Part shown: positions 15,050 to 23,742 of the stretch, one piece after another
Layout: every line of letters starts with the position of its first letter
Numbering within the stretch: position 1 is the first letter of the stretch
Source of the DNA: Cytobacillus oceanisediminis
GTDB lineage: Bacteria; Bacillota; Bacilli; Bacillales; Cytobacillaceae
Direction of reading: 5' to 3'
Length of the DNA: 64,000 nucleotides
NCBI RefSeq assembly: GCF_004366035.1
Contig: NZ_SOEE01000006.1
Span: forward strand, 1 to 64,000
The notes under the pieces: model-generated
Told to the model about the DNA's origin: nothing
The model's database searches: none
The model's input: only the letters and a program-made list of their open reading frames with translations
Translations under genes and position numbers: made by a program

Positions 15050-15210
15050 TTAATAAAAAACTACAGAATATATGCTTTTGCCGTTCTATTGATTATTGCT
15101 TTTTAGATATCATGGACGGTGTAAATAATTCAAATGCGGCTGAGGAGCTTCGAAGGGAAAAGGATAGATTAGTCGAGAAAGCCACAGGTTTCGAAAAAGA
15201 ATATGAATAA
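15050..15210 (+). pseudogene. Small membrane protein remnant, frameshifted
   Basis: After GGAGG (15039-15043) the sequence encodes IKNYRIYAFAVLLIIAF and then a stop. One base later another frame continues with DIMDGVNNSNAAEELRREKD and KATGFEKEYE to the stop. One missing T in the TTTTT run at about 15101-15105 explains the break. The product would have been a roughly 53-residue protein with one membrane span and a charged tail. Confidence 0.45.
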
Positions 15211-15239
15211 TGGATATAAAAAGAATACAAGGGTTTGTT

Positions 15240-15350
15240 ACGGTTTATTTTTAACCTCTCCATTACTTCCGTATTGGCAGAGCCATATCGACCGATTCGT
15301 CGTAAATAAGCAACATGATAGTCTTGAATTGTTTCAACTTTAAATTTCAT
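15240..15350 (-). pseudogene. GyrI-like/effector-binding domain, N-terminal fragment
   Basis: MKFKVETIQDYHVAYLRRIG then RYGSANTEVMERLK is the start of a GyrI-like (AraC effector-binding type) domain. Similarity ends after about 35 residues, and the rest of the frame runs antisense through the membrane-protein remnant. AAGGAAGG precedes the ATG. A TACATT-TCG-AATGTA palindrome (15382-15396) lies just upstream and may be its former operator. Confidence 0.6.
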
Positions 15351-15396
15351 TATTTTTCATTCCTTCCTTTTTTTCGTTTAGTACATTTCGAATGTA

Positions 15397-15653
15397 GCAA
15401 ATTATAAAAATATCATCATATAAATTTTTAATATTTCAGATATCTGAATGATGCACTATCCCAAAAATATGCTCAACAGGTGAGGGGGGAGGGCATGCTA
15501 CTCTTCAACAGCTGACAAGCAGGTCTGATCAAGAAGGATTTTGCTGTTCATCAGCGAATCTAAGTATTAAATAACTTAAGGATGCCGGCAGTTCCGTTAT
15601 AGCTTTAGACACTTTGACAGTCCTTACCATCACTATCAATTGAACATTTTTAG
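15397..15653. other. Intergenic, nothing recognised
   Basis: Marks the change from the AT-rich accessory stretch to denser sequence. No gene, and no dispersed palindrome from here on. Confidence 0.5.
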
Positions 15654-15731
15654 ATGCAGATTTTCGAAGGTGCCGGTTCGTTGATAAATAGGTTAATCAG
15701 GGATTTGCAACTAAAAAAGGAGGAAATAGTT

Positions 15732-16082
15732 ATGCTGTTTATGATGATTGTCAAAGCCTCAAAGAATTCGGAAGCTGGAATGCTCCCAAGCCAGGAACTC
15801 ATGTATGCCATGACGAAGTATAATGAAGAATTAGTTCAGGCGGGCGTAAGGGTTATGGCTAAAGGACTTCATCCAAGTTCAAATGGGATTCGCATTTCTT
15901 ATAAGAGACCAGGGGAAAAGCCTGTGGTTACGGAAGGCCCATTTACCGAATCGAAAGAACTGGCTGCCGGGTTCATCTTGATTGATGTGAATTCGAGGGA
16001 AGAAGCCATCGAGTGGGCCATGCGGATGCCGGACCCACAAGGACATGGGGAAGGCCAAATTGAATTGCGTCAAGTATTCTAG
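15732..16082 (+). CDS. YCII-related (DGPF-type) protein
   Basis: A 116-residue YciI/DGPF-fold protein: MLFMMIVKASKNSEAG opening, GLHPSSNGIRISY, then VVTEGPFTESKELAAGFIL, which is the DGPF-like motif, and a C-terminal GEGQIELRQVF. AAGGAGG seven bases before the ATG at 15732 fixes the start; an upstream in-frame ATG at 15654 lacks such a site. The family adopts a ferredoxin-like fold and is often linked to ECF sigma factors; none is adjacent here. Activity is unknown. Confidence 0.85.
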   Translation: MLFMMIVKASKNSEAGMLPSQELMYAMTKYNEELVQAGVRVMAKGLHPSSNGIRISYKRPGEKPVVTEGPFTESKELAAGFILIDVNSREEAIEWAMRMPDPQGHGEGQIELRQVF

Positions 16083-16194
16083 GAGCTAGAGCTGCCTGGG
16101 GGACCGGATTCGCTGGAAACTTAGAAGAGAAGCTGAATAGGCTTCTCGGACAAGTTGTAATAAAAACTAACGGATACATATAAAGGGGGCAAAA

Positions 16195-16217
16195 AAGACT
16201 CGTACCCGACGAGTCTT
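16195..16217. terminator. Bidirectional terminator AAGACTCGT / ACGAGTCTT
   Basis: Perfect 9-bp stem between converging genes: TTCTTTATT follows on the plus strand and a T-run (from AAAAAAG) on the minus strand. Confidence 0.8.
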
Positions 16218-16244
16218 CTTTATTCCGGATATGTGTTCCGGCCG

Positions 16245-18749
16245 TTACCGGATTTTTACGGTTACGGGTTCTATGTTCAATTCAACCCCAACGAAGGAAT
16301 AATCATCTTTGCTGCCGTCCTTGTATCCCCAGAATCCTTTTGTTTGGGCACCTTTGCGGAAAGTCAATTCAAATCCTTTTCCTTCAGAAAAGCTGTAACT
16401 TTTCACCTCATCCTCAGCACTATTATCGGCTAAACTATAGGAAATGAAGTTTCCCAGGCTTCCATGCGGCGACAGTACACCTGAATGGGGAGCCGCCTGA
16501 AAGTCATAATACTCATAGTCTTTTGTGGAAAGTTTGTCTTCTCTAATGGTGAATACCTTCGTTTCAAGATCCAGCACATCTCCTGACTTCATCCAGGAAA
16601 GGCGAATGTTTTTATATAGGGATGGCGCGTCTTTTTGTTTTTCAGCCTGAGATAGATCGATGACGGAAACTCCGCCTCTCCCGACAGCTGTTATCTTACC
16701 AGTGACATTGTCCAGCACCAGGGCAGTGTCCTCATCAATTCCGTATGAAAACTCATCCTGTTTTCCATGTGCGGCTGCCGTGGCAATCAGGCGCCCAAGT
16801 CTCGCCTTCTTATCAAAATGCTGATCAATGATGCCATGAGGGAAGAAGCCCAATCCTTTTTCCAGGTAGCCCGGACCGCCTTCCTGCTGGGTCATACTGT
16901 CATAAGTATCGGTGAATCCTGATGCAAGCGTGTCATAGCTTCCGCCGCCTGCGAGCATGACATCACTCATAATGGCTGCACCCGCACTGGTTCCTCCCAA
17001 AACAGCTCCATCATGATAAATATCCCAGATGCTTTGAAGTACTAATGATCTTGATCCGTCTCCATTCAGAAGAGCAGCTGTAATATTTGTCTGGTCTCCG
17101 CCGACAAACCAGATGGCGTCATAGTTCTTTATCTGATCTGCCAGCTCCGGATCATTCTTGTTATTTTTCCAGAGAGATTCATCTTCTGGTGTTCCTTTGA
17201 AATCGCGGCTGGCGATTTTCAGAATATCAATGTTATCTGCAGGCACCCCATAATGTTCAAGATCTGACTTGAAGGCGTAGGAAGATTTCAAACTGGAACT
17301 GGCAGCAGGGACGATTCCGATTTTAGGACTTTCGCCTGCTCTGGATATGAACGCTTCATAAACTTCCTGATTACTGCTACCAAGTGCGCCGCCTGCGATC
17401 ACAAGGCTGCCCTTATTAACTGCTTCAACTCCTTCTTCCTCTGCAGTGAAGCTGGAGTTCTGATAGGATTTCTTAAATAGTTCTGGACTTTTCTCAAAAG
17501 AGACAGTAACAGGCTCCACACTCATTTTTACATGTAAGAGGGAATAGGAGTCTTTCTGGCCATCTTCATAGCCCCAATACCCGTTTGTATCTTCTCCTTT
17601 TTCGAAAATAAGCTTAAATCCTTCTCCGGCTGAATTGTATAAATAGCTTTCTGCCTTATTCGTGCTTGCATTGTCAACCAGTGAATAAGAAAGGAAATGT
17701 TTCAGCGATCCATAAGAGGAAAGGACTCCTGTGGCCGGCAGCGGCTTGAAGTTATAATACTCGTAGCCTTTCGTTTCTGCTTTATCATTTTTGAATGTGA
17801 ATTCCCTAGTTTTGGCATGAAGCTTGTCGCCAGCAGACATGTAACTGATGTCAACATTCTTTATTCGCTTTCCTATTCTTTTGGCCGCTGTGACATCTAA
17901 GACTGCCACTCCGCTTCTTCCAGTAACTTCTATTGTTTGCATCTGATTATTGACGATCATGGCGGTGTTTTCATCAACACCATAAGCAAGATCACGGGGC
18001 TTGGACTTGATCGCTGTGGCTGCTAATCGGCCAAGTCTTGCACGCTCGTCAAAATGTTGGTCTACGATTCCCCATTGGAAAAATCCCAGCCCTTTTTCAA
18101 TATTAACAGGAGCATATTCCCCGGCCGAGTTAGATCGTTCTTTATTGGTGAATTCCTGGTTAAAGCCGCCAAGACTGTCTCCGCCGGTGATCATCACATC
18201 GCTCATAATAGCGGCCCCTGCGATGGTTCCGCCCAAGACGGCACCATCTCTATAAATCTTCCAAATCGCATCTAGTGTTTTTGAGTTTTTGCCATTTTTT
18301 TTTAGAAGAGCATCAGTTATTTTGAGCTGATCCCCGCCGACAAACCAAATCCCTGTCATTCCTTCAATTTTCCCAGCGAGCTCCCTGCTTTCGCTGTTCT
18401 TCTTCCAGTTGCTTTCATCTTCCTCTGTTCCACTGAAGTCGTGTGAAGAGACAGGAAGGATTTCTACCGATGACTCCTTCACTCCATAGGACAGCAAGTC
18501 CTTTTTAAAGGCATAGGAGGATTTTAGTGAACCCGATGCAGCAGGGATGATCCCGATCTTAGCCTGTTCAGTCCCGCCGGCTAAATCGATGAATTTCTGA
18601 TAAACATCCCGGTTCGTGCTGCCGAGAGCACCTCCGGCAATCACGAGATTCCCCTTAATATCTTCTGAGTTCTTCTTTGCGTGGATTTCTGAGGTTCCTG
18701 TACTGCCGAAAAGCAGCAGCAGGAGGGTGAAAACAATCCATTTTTTCAT
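16245..18749 (-). CDS. Secreted tandem S51 (cyanophycinase-like) protein; first active site lost
   Basis: An 834-residue exported protein made of two homologous peptidase S51 units (about residues 32-440 and 445-834). A signal peptide MKKWIVFTLLLLLFGS ends near IHAKK. The second unit has the nucleophile motif LGGTSAGAAIMSD, while the first reads LGGTIAGAAIMSD: the catalytic Ser is Ile (codon ATC, one change from AGC). The DQHF and GVDENTA / GIDEDTA motifs are kept in both. The start at 18749 follows AAGGAG; an ATG six codons upstream overlaps that site. S51 enzymes cleave cyanophycin or beta-aspartyl bonds. Outside the cell the substrate may differ. One active and one binding-only half is my inference. 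Confidence 0.88.
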   Translation of the reverse strand: MKKWIVFTLLLLLFGSTGTSEIHAKKNSEDIKGNLVIAGGALGSTNRDVYQKFIDLAGGTEQAKIGIIPAASGSLKSSYAFKKDLLSYGVKESSVEILPVSSHDFSGTEEDESNWKKNSESRELAGKIEGMTGIWFVGGDQLKITDALLKKNGKNSKTLDAIWKIYRDGAVLGGTIAGAAIMSDVMITGGDSLGGFNQEFTNKERSNSAGEYAPVNIEKGLGFFQWGIVDQHFDERARLGRLAATAIKSKPRDLAYGVDENTAMIVNNQMQTIEVTGRSGVAVLDVTAAKRIGKRIKNVDISYMSAGDKLHAKTREFTFKNDKAETKGYEYYNFKPLPATGVLSSYGSLKHFLSYSLVDNASTNKAESYLYNSAGEGFKLIFEKGEDTNGYWGYEDGQKDSYSLLHVKMSVEPVTVSFEKSPELFKKSYQNSSFTAEEEGVEAVNKGSLVIAGGALGSSNQEVYEAFISRAGESPKIGIVPAASSSLKSSYAFKSDLEHYGVPADNIDILKIASRDFKGTPEDESLWKNNKNDPELADQIKNYDAIWFVGGDQTNITAALLNGDGSRSLVLQSIWDIYHDGAVLGGTSAGAAIMSDVMLAGGGSYDTLASGFTDTYDSMTQQEGGPGYLEKGLGFFPHGIIDQHFDKKARLGRLIATAAAHGKQDEFSYGIDEDTALVLDNVTGKITAVGRGGVSVIDLSQAEKQKDAPSLYKNIRLSWMKSGDVLDLETKVFTIREDKLSTKDYEYYDFQAAPHSGVLSPHGSLGNFISYSLADNSAEDEVKSYSFSEGKGFELTFRKGAQTKGFWGYKDGSKDDYSFVGVELNIEPVTVKIR

Positions 18750-19060
18750 AAGCCTGACTCCTTTCATTTTCTATGTCTCCCTTTGCAGATGCAAGTATTG
18801 TGCCAAAGTGAAGACTCTGAAAAATCAGTAAACTTTAAAGAGAAGCCATCTTATTGGGTGGTAAATGGTTGTTATTGGCGTAGCCATTTAGGGATAGAAC
18901 CAGTTTTCTGCAGTGAATTTACAGGATCTCCGCACATAATAAATAGATCCTGTTTTAATTGGAAACGAAGAGGGATCTGCAGCGGAAGGTGTTTTGCTAA
19001 AAGCAGATTTTAATGAACAAGCAGTGGAGGAAAAAGAGGAGCCGGGGAATAATCCCCAGT
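18750..19060. other. Intergenic, no gene supported
   Basis: About 310 bases between the S51 gene start and the end of the MBL gene. Open frames here lack ribosome sites and family resemblance. A promoter for the S51 gene should lie here but no clear box was identified. Confidence 0.5.
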
Positions 19061-19918
19061 TTACCGATTTAACATTTGGCATTCATTTAATATCGATGTG
19101 ACAATATGCCGTGAATCCCATTCGCCGCCTGAAAATTTGACGATCGGATATTTTTTTGGAAAAAGCTTTTGACGGATCGCTTCGGCTGAATTCCCTTCTT
19201 TGTGCAGAGCGAATACATCATCCTGGATGGATAGCAAATAATCCCGCTTTCGCTGGAGTGCTGCACGTCCATCTTCTACATAGCCTGCATGGCTGCAGAA
19301 TACATCTTCAAAGTCGTAAGTGAGAACACGTTCAAGCGATCGGATAATTTCCGGAATGCTTTCTTCCGCTAAAACGACCTTGGTCTTTTCGCTGACGAAT
19401 AAATCGCCAGTAAACAACTGGCCGTTTTCCCTGTTTAAGAAGGATTTATGATCGAAAGCGTGGCCGGGGGTATCGATGACATCCCACTGCGCTTTTCGGG
19501 ATGAAAACGAGTCAGGTATGGCCTGGGCCTGGAATGGCTTTCTTCTTCCCCAAAAAAGCTGCCTGTATAAAGGATAATCGGCCCTTTTGGCACAGGAACG
19601 GATCGATTTTTTGTTTAAAAAGATAGGCAGTTTCTTCGTTTTTTCAGCATATGCCGCGCAGCCTGTATGGTCTTCATGAAAATGGGTGATCATGACCTGG
19701 TCAAAATCGCCTTCATCCATAAATGGTTGGAAAAATGTATGTAAGGACTGAGCGCCCGTGTCAATTAAGACTCCATCCGTTAAATAGCTGTAGACATTTA
19801 ATGAAACACCCTGAAACTTAATTTGGCCATTCAGGTAGGAAACACCGTTTTTCACTCCCGTGGATGCCTTCTTCTTAGCAAACAAAACAATCAGCTCCCT
19901 TCCCGATATTAGGGTCAT
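19061..19918 (-). CDS. MBL-fold metallo-hydrolase
   Basis: A metallo-beta-lactamase-fold hydrolase with the metal motif THFHEDHTG (about residues 78-86), GVLIDTGAQS before it, DTPGHAFDHKSF and FTGDLFVS after it, and a closing C-terminal helical domain. The ATG at 19918 overlaps the stop of the upstream GGDEF gene (ATGA). A TTG 13 codons later (MFAKKK...) has the better ribosome site GGGAG and may be the true start. The overlap implies co-translation with the diguanylate cyclase. The substrate is unknown. Confidence 0.85.
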   Translation of the reverse strand: MTLISGRELIVLFAKKKASTGVKNGVSYLNGQIKFQGVSLNVYSYLTDGVLIDTGAQSLHTFFQPFMDEGDFDQVMITHFHEDHTGCAAYAEKTKKLPIFLNKKSIRSCAKRADYPLYRQLFWGRRKPFQAQAIPDSFSSRKAQWDVIDTPGHAFDHKSFLNRENGQLFTGDLFVSEKTKVVLAEESIPEIIRSLERVLTYDFEDVFCSHAGYVEDGRAALQRKRDYLLSIQDDVFALHKEGNSAEAIRQKLFPKKYPIVKFSGGEWDSRHIVTSILNECQMLNR

Positions 19919-21477
19919 ACTTGGAGTATTTCACCATAACGCTGGACATTGTTTCTGCCATTCCTTTTTGCATCATAAAGTGCGAGGTCGGCGTTCTTCA
20001 ATAGGATTTTGGCTGGAGTATCCAGATTATCCGCTGAGACTTTCGTATGTGATAGGCCGAAGCTTGAGGTGATGGAAATTATGTTATCATCCACAACGAT
20101 TGGGCTCCCGGCAATGCCCAGGCGGATCTCTTCGATCAGCAGGTGTGCTTCTTGTGCAGGCGTGCCAGGCAAATAAATCATGAATTCCTCTCCGCCATAT
20201 CTCCCGATGATATCCCTTTTTCGAAGACTGTTTTTCACGAGGCCTGCAATATGGATCAGCACGAGATCGCCAGCTTCGTGGCCATATGTATCATTGACAT
20301 GTTTAAAGTGGTCAATATCAAACATAATAAGTGAAACATCCGCACCTGGAGATAGGGTGCTCAGGGAGCTTTCCATCTCACTTAAAAAATAGGCCCGATT
20401 ATAAATCTGGGTTAAACTGTCAATGCTGGCCAAACGTTTAAGGGTTTTCTGCATATTTACTTTTTCAGTTACATCAGCCAAAGAGATGATTCGTCCAATT
20501 GGGTCTTTGTTTAGGGAATAGACTGGTGAAAATTGTACTTGAAAGTGGACCTGTTCCCCCTCTTTTTCCCACACATAATCACCATTCTTTCCAGAACAAA
20601 TCACTTTTCTAAGCGTGCTGTTTCCATGCAGAACATCATGAATATGCTTGCCGATGGCAGATTGCTTCAAGTCAGGCATAACAGGCAGCATCGCCTGGTT
20701 ATAATCCACGATTGCTCCGTTCTGATTGAGAACGATGACCCCTTCCTTCATGCTTTCAAACACCGTGTCCCTTGCTATTGGGGCGAGATTGAACATCTGG
20801 AATGAGAAGAGCGCTATGCCATGCAGAATGAAGGAAATACTCATGGATACAGGGCCTAAATCAATGCCGTAGGGGCTCAGATCATTCAGATAATAATGAT
20901 TGGCGACAATCGGAACAAAGAGTCCTGCGGTCATCAAAAGGATTTGCATCCGGAATCGCCAGAAGGATCTTCTTAAGCGCAGAAGCAGGATAATAATGCT
21001 GAACATCAGGCACATGAACAGAAAAATGGCATGCACGTAAAACCAGAATCCATATTCCAGATCCAACACGGGAAATGGCGTACCCTTTCTCAGCCTGACT
21101 GCTGAGTAGTAGAAATGATGGAGCTTATTGGTATGATGCATAAAGATGGTCAAAATCGGGATGATGAACAGGGAAAAATACAGGCGCCTGCCCAGCTTGT
21201 GTCCGGCATATTCCAGACACATCAATAAGGTGAAAGGAGGAATGAATGGCATGAACAAATATTCAATGCCCAGCCAGAATTGTATTTCTTGTAAAGTGGA
21301 GCTCGACAGTTCGAATGCATAGGAAAAAGTAAAGATCGCGGACAGCAGTGTTAAGATCTTATAAGGTCCTGCTCCCGGTGCATTCCTTAGTTTAAAGTGT
21401 GCAAAGAAACAAAGCGATAAGCTGAGTGCCCCTGAAAAAGTGAGAATGAGGATGTACATCCATAATTCGTGCCCCAT
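19915..21477 (-). CDS. Membrane diguanylate cyclase: 7TM sensor, PAS, GGDEF
   Basis: About 520 residues. Seven or so membrane spans fill residues 1-235 (histidine-kinase 7TM N-terminal type), a PAS domain covers about 240-345 (VFESMKEGVIVLNQNGAIVD), and a GGDEF domain covers 355-518. The active loop is GGEEF in RYGGEEFMIYLPG. The inhibitory I-site RKRD lies exactly five residues before it, so product inhibition by c-di-GMP is expected. The start MGHELWMYI at 21477 follows GGAG with 7-base spacing; an in-frame TTG five codons earlier overlaps that site. Located in the cytoplasmic membrane; the signal sensed is unknown. Confidence 0.92.
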   Translation of the reverse strand: MGHELWMYILILTFSGALSLSLCFFAHFKLRNAPGAGPYKILTLLSAIFTFSYAFELSSSTLQEIQFWLGIEYLFMPFIPPFTLLMCLEYAGHKLGRRLYFSLFIIPILTIFMHHTNKLHHFYYSAVRLRKGTPFPVLDLEYGFWFYVHAIFLFMCLMFSIIILLLRLRRSFWRFRMQILLMTAGLFVPIVANHYYLNDLSPYGIDLGPVSMSISFILHGIALFSFQMFNLAPIARDTVFESMKEGVIVLNQNGAIVDYNQAMLPVMPDLKQSAIGKHIHDVLHGNSTLRKVICSGKNGDYVWEKEGEQVHFQVQFSPVYSLNKDPIGRIISLADVTEKVNMQKTLKRLASIDSLTQIYNRAYFLSEMESSLSTLSPGADVSLIMFDIDHFKHVNDTYGHEAGDLVLIHIAGLVKNSLRKRDIIGRYGGEEFMIYLPGTPAQEAHLLIEEIRLGIAGSPIVVDDNIISITSSFGLSHTKVSADNLDTPAKILLKNADLALYDAKRNGRNNVQRYGEILQV

Positions 21478-21639
21478 ATAAGTTATCTCCAAAATGTAAA
21501 TATTTTCTCCTATTATATAATTCCTTTTTCTATAACACTAGCTTTATTAGTTATGGGGGTCATTGCGTTTCAGGAAAGGTCATTTCATTGCTGCAGCATC
21601 GCAGGGTGCCAGGACAGCCGCTCTTTTCTGGAGGCTGAC

Positions 21640-22281
21640 TTAATACAACCTATTTTTATAACTATCCTGGAGGTCCTTCGCCGCTTGTTCGGAAGTATCA
21701 TTCGGCAATTTTGCATGAGCAGCCAGCATTGCATGGGCAGAGGGAAGGGCTTCTTTCGCAAGCCATGACTCCCTGTTCCATAATTCCGATCGGATCAAAG
21801 CTTTCGCACAATGGATAAAGCATTCCTCTGCTTCTACTAAAATCCCAAATAAGGGAACTCGGTCTTTTACCTTGCTTTTCTCTAAGAGCTCAGGATCACG
21901 GCAAATATAGGCTTTGCCATTAATTCTTAGTGTTTCTCCAAGCCCAGGTATGAGAAAAAGGAGTCCAATATTGGGGTTTGCTATGATATTATGAGCGGAA
22001 TCCATTCTTTTATTGCCCGGCCGTTCCGGAATAAAAAGATGCTGCTCGTCAAGAACCGTCACAAATCCGGGAGTATCCCCCCTCGGAGAAACATCACAAC
22101 TGCCGTCAGAATCTGAAGTGGACAAAGTTAAAAAAGGAGATTTGGAAATAAAGTCAATGCAATGCTCATCGATGAAAGTAATGACTTTGCTTGCGGCACG
22201 CACACTGGGCTGGCCGATTTCTTCCCGAAAAGACGCAAAATCTTCTTTGGTAGTTATAATATCTAAATATTTTGACCTCAT
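21640..22281 (-). CDS. PNPOx-fold flavoprotein, MSMEG_1061 type
   Basis: A 213-residue pyridoxamine 5'-phosphate oxidase-related protein. PFLTLSTSDSDGSCDVSPRG, LFIPERPGNKRMDSAHNII and GLLFLIPGLGETLRINGKA are the flavin-binding strands of the MSMEG_1061 family, and the C-terminal CFIHCAKALIRSELW is also typical. The ATG at 22281 has AAAGGTG six bases upstream. The enzyme probably binds FMN or F420-like cofactors; its reaction is unknown. Confidence 0.85.
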   Translation of the reverse strand: MRSKYLDIITTKEDFASFREEIGQPSVRAASKVITFIDEHCIDFISKSPFLTLSTSDSDGSCDVSPRGDTPGFVTVLDEQHLFIPERPGNKRMDSAHNIIANPNIGLLFLIPGLGETLRINGKAYICRDPELLEKSKVKDRVPLFGILVEAEECFIHCAKALIRSELWNRESWLAKEALPSAHAMLAAHAKLPNDTSEQAAKDLQDSYKNRLY

Positions 22282-22314
22282 AAGTTTCACCTTTTTCTAT
22301 TGGAATAGGTATCT

Positions 22315-22500
22315 TTAGTGTTCTGTCTTGGATGATCTGTTGACAATATGGAAAACAAAATAATAAACCCCGCTAAGCCCCAATATCCCCAACACAGTCA
22401 GGAAAGGCACTTTTTCAGCAAATAGTATTCCAAACACAAATAGAGCAAAACTCAAAATGATGGCTAATAGGGTTAATAAAAATCGCTGTGATTTATTCAA
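22315..22500 (-). CDS. Small two-span membrane protein
   Basis: About 61 residues: RFLLTLLAIILSFALFVFGI and PFLTVLGILGLSGVYYFVF are two transmembrane helices. The start is taken as the TTG at 22500 (MNKSQRF) because GGCGGTG precedes it; an upstream TTG at 22518 is possible. It may be co-transcribed with the PNPOx gene that starts 34 bases after its stop. Function unknown. Confidence 0.65.
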   Translation of the reverse strand: MNKSQRFLLTLLAIILSFALFVFGILFAEKVPFLTVLGILGLSGVYYFVFHIVNRSSKTEH

Positions 22501-22572
22501 AACTTTCACCGCCTTCAATTCTATAAAATCCTGTGTGTTAAAATAGCCATATCTTTTACTGGAGGGCTGGAA

Positions 22573-22749
22573 ATGGACTTTTTTGCGGATTTATTTTGGC
22601 TGTTATTCATGATCCTGTGCGTATGTTTTTTCGTATTCCTTTCCTATAGGCAGCACGTAATGAAGAAAGAGCAGGAATATATTATCAAGTTAAATCATGA
22701 GATTCTGGATAGTTTAAAGAATAAAGAAAGGCTGCAAACTACATTTTAA
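22573..22749 (+). CDS. Small single-span membrane protein, 58 residues
   Basis: ATG at 22573 with GGAGGG six bases upstream. It encodes MDFFADLFWLLFMILCVCFF, a membrane anchor of about 23 residues, followed by a charged helix (MKKEQEYIIKLNHEILDSL). It stands first in a run of short plus-strand genes. Function not recognised. Confidence 0.65.
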   Translation: MDFFADLFWLLFMILCVCFFVFLSYRQHVMKKEQEYIIKLNHEILDSLKNKERLQTTF

Positions 22750-22781
22750 CATAAATATCCATTTTTGGAAGGGGGAAGCAG

Positions 22782-23003
22782 ATGAATATTTCTAACAAAT
22801 TATTAGACTATGCAATTGTTTATGATGATCGAAGACAAGTAAACTCAGGAAAGTATGAGGATAAGAGAATCATTATCGAAGAGGTTAAAAACAGATTTAA
22901 GGCTCAAGTGGAAAACAGGACAGATAAGAGCGTACTGGTCGTTTATGATTGGCGCAAGACACATAGCGGGATGGAGATTATATTGTATGCCTTTGAAAGC
23001 TGA
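22782..23003 (+). CDS. Small soluble hypothetical protein, 73 residues
   Basis: GGAAGGGGG ribosome site and ATG at 22782. The sequence (DYAIVYDDRRQVNSGKYEDK, then KSVLVVYDWRKTHSGMEIIL) looks like a small alpha/beta protein. It follows the 58-residue membrane protein by 32 bases, suggesting one transcript. No domain recognised. Confidence 0.65.
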   Translation: MNISNKLLDYAIVYDDRRQVNSGKYEDKRIIIEEVKNRFKAQVENRTDKSVLVVYDWRKTHSGMEIILYAFES

Positions 23004-23085
23004 CAAGGACCGTAAAAACGAAACCGGATATTGAAATGGAAGAAAGAATTCAATAACATTAAACTCTCAATAAAAGAAGGCTTAA

Positions 23086-23244
23086 ATGTCTTTACCTTTC
23101 GAAGCGGAGGACCTGGCAGGAAATAAAACGACCAAAACAGTCGAACTGTATAAGCTGAAAAAAGGCGAGCAGCCACCCCAGAATCATGAAACCCCAGATG
23201 GCCCGGCAAAGCCTGGGAAAGGGAATGGGAAGAAAGATAAATAA
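23086..23244 (+). CDS. Small basic low-complexity protein, 52 residues
   Basis: ATG at 23086 after AAGAAGG. It encodes MSLPFEAEDLAGNKTTKTVE followed by a Pro/Gly/Lys-rich tail (PPQNHETPDGPAKPGKGNGK). The tail is disordered and the net charge basic. A strong terminator starts 12 bases after the stop, supporting a real transcript end. Function unknown. Confidence 0.55.
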   Translation: MSLPFEAEDLAGNKTTKTVELYKLKKGEQPPQNHETPDGPAKPGKGNGKKDK

Positions 23245-23255
23245 ATAGGTTTGGT

Positions 23256-23293
23256 GAGACCCGGATTCCTTAAGAGGATCCGGGTCTCTTTTT
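23256..23293 (+). terminator. Strong terminator of the small-gene cluster
   Basis: 11-bp stem GAGACCCGGAT / ATCCGGGTCTC (23256-23266 and 23278-23288) with TTTTT. Confidence 0.9.
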
Positions 23294-23304
23294 GGGAAGG
23301 GTTT

Positions 23305-23450
23305 GCGAATAGGAAGGGGCAGCATGTAAATAGATCGACTGTTTTTGCATATAGGATGGGGAAACCTGTAAATTGATAGGTTGAACCTGAAATTAAAGTC
23401 TTAGTTCTGCAAATAGAGTCCCCGAACCTCAAATAGTAGTTTTGCTAGAT
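23305..23450. repeat. 21-bp periodic degenerate array, seven units
   Basis: Units start at 23305, 23326, 23347, 23368, 23389, 23409 and 23430 (spacing 21, once 20). The consensus is close to GYAAATAGR....NNAACCT, for example GCAAATAGAGTCCCCGAACC. Individual units differ at about a third of positions but keep the register. Not coding. Confidence 0.8.
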
Positions 23451-23541
23451 AAGATTTTGGGGCTTGCCGGGCACTTTTAGAACTGTCCATGAAACTTTCC
23501 CTTCAGTAAAATCGTAAACTATCATAAAAGGGGGAATAGTT

Positions 23542-23742
23542 TTGAAAGAAAACAGCAGCAGGTTTGATTTTTACTCGGCCATCATCATCTCTGTAATAGC
23601 CATATTATTGATGATTAGAAACATGATAATGGGTATAGAATTCTTTTCCGTGACTAATGTTCTGGCTGTTTTTGCTCTCGTGGTATCCCTCAGGCATTTA
23701 TATAATTTAACAATGCCATCCCAGAAAGGGGAATCTTCATGA
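23542..23742 (+). CDS. Small two-span membrane protein, 66 residues
   Basis: TTG start after AAGGGGG. Two hydrophobic helices, FYSAIIISVIAILLMIRNMI and FSVTNVLAVFALVVSLRHLY. Its stop overlaps the start of the next small gene (ATGA), so the two are translated together. Function unknown. Confidence 0.7.
   Translation: MKENSSRFDFYSAIIISVIAILLMIRNMIMGIEFFSVTNVLAVFALVVSLRHLYNLTMPSQKGESS

Noticed and set aside
18783..19013. 76-residue plus-strand frame between S51 and MBL genes
   Set aside because: No ribosome site, unusual Cys/Trp content and no family resemblance.
22943..23432. Overlapping minus-strand frames of 77-88 residues
   Set aside because: They run antisense to small genes with good ribosome sites and through the strong terminator at 23256-23288.
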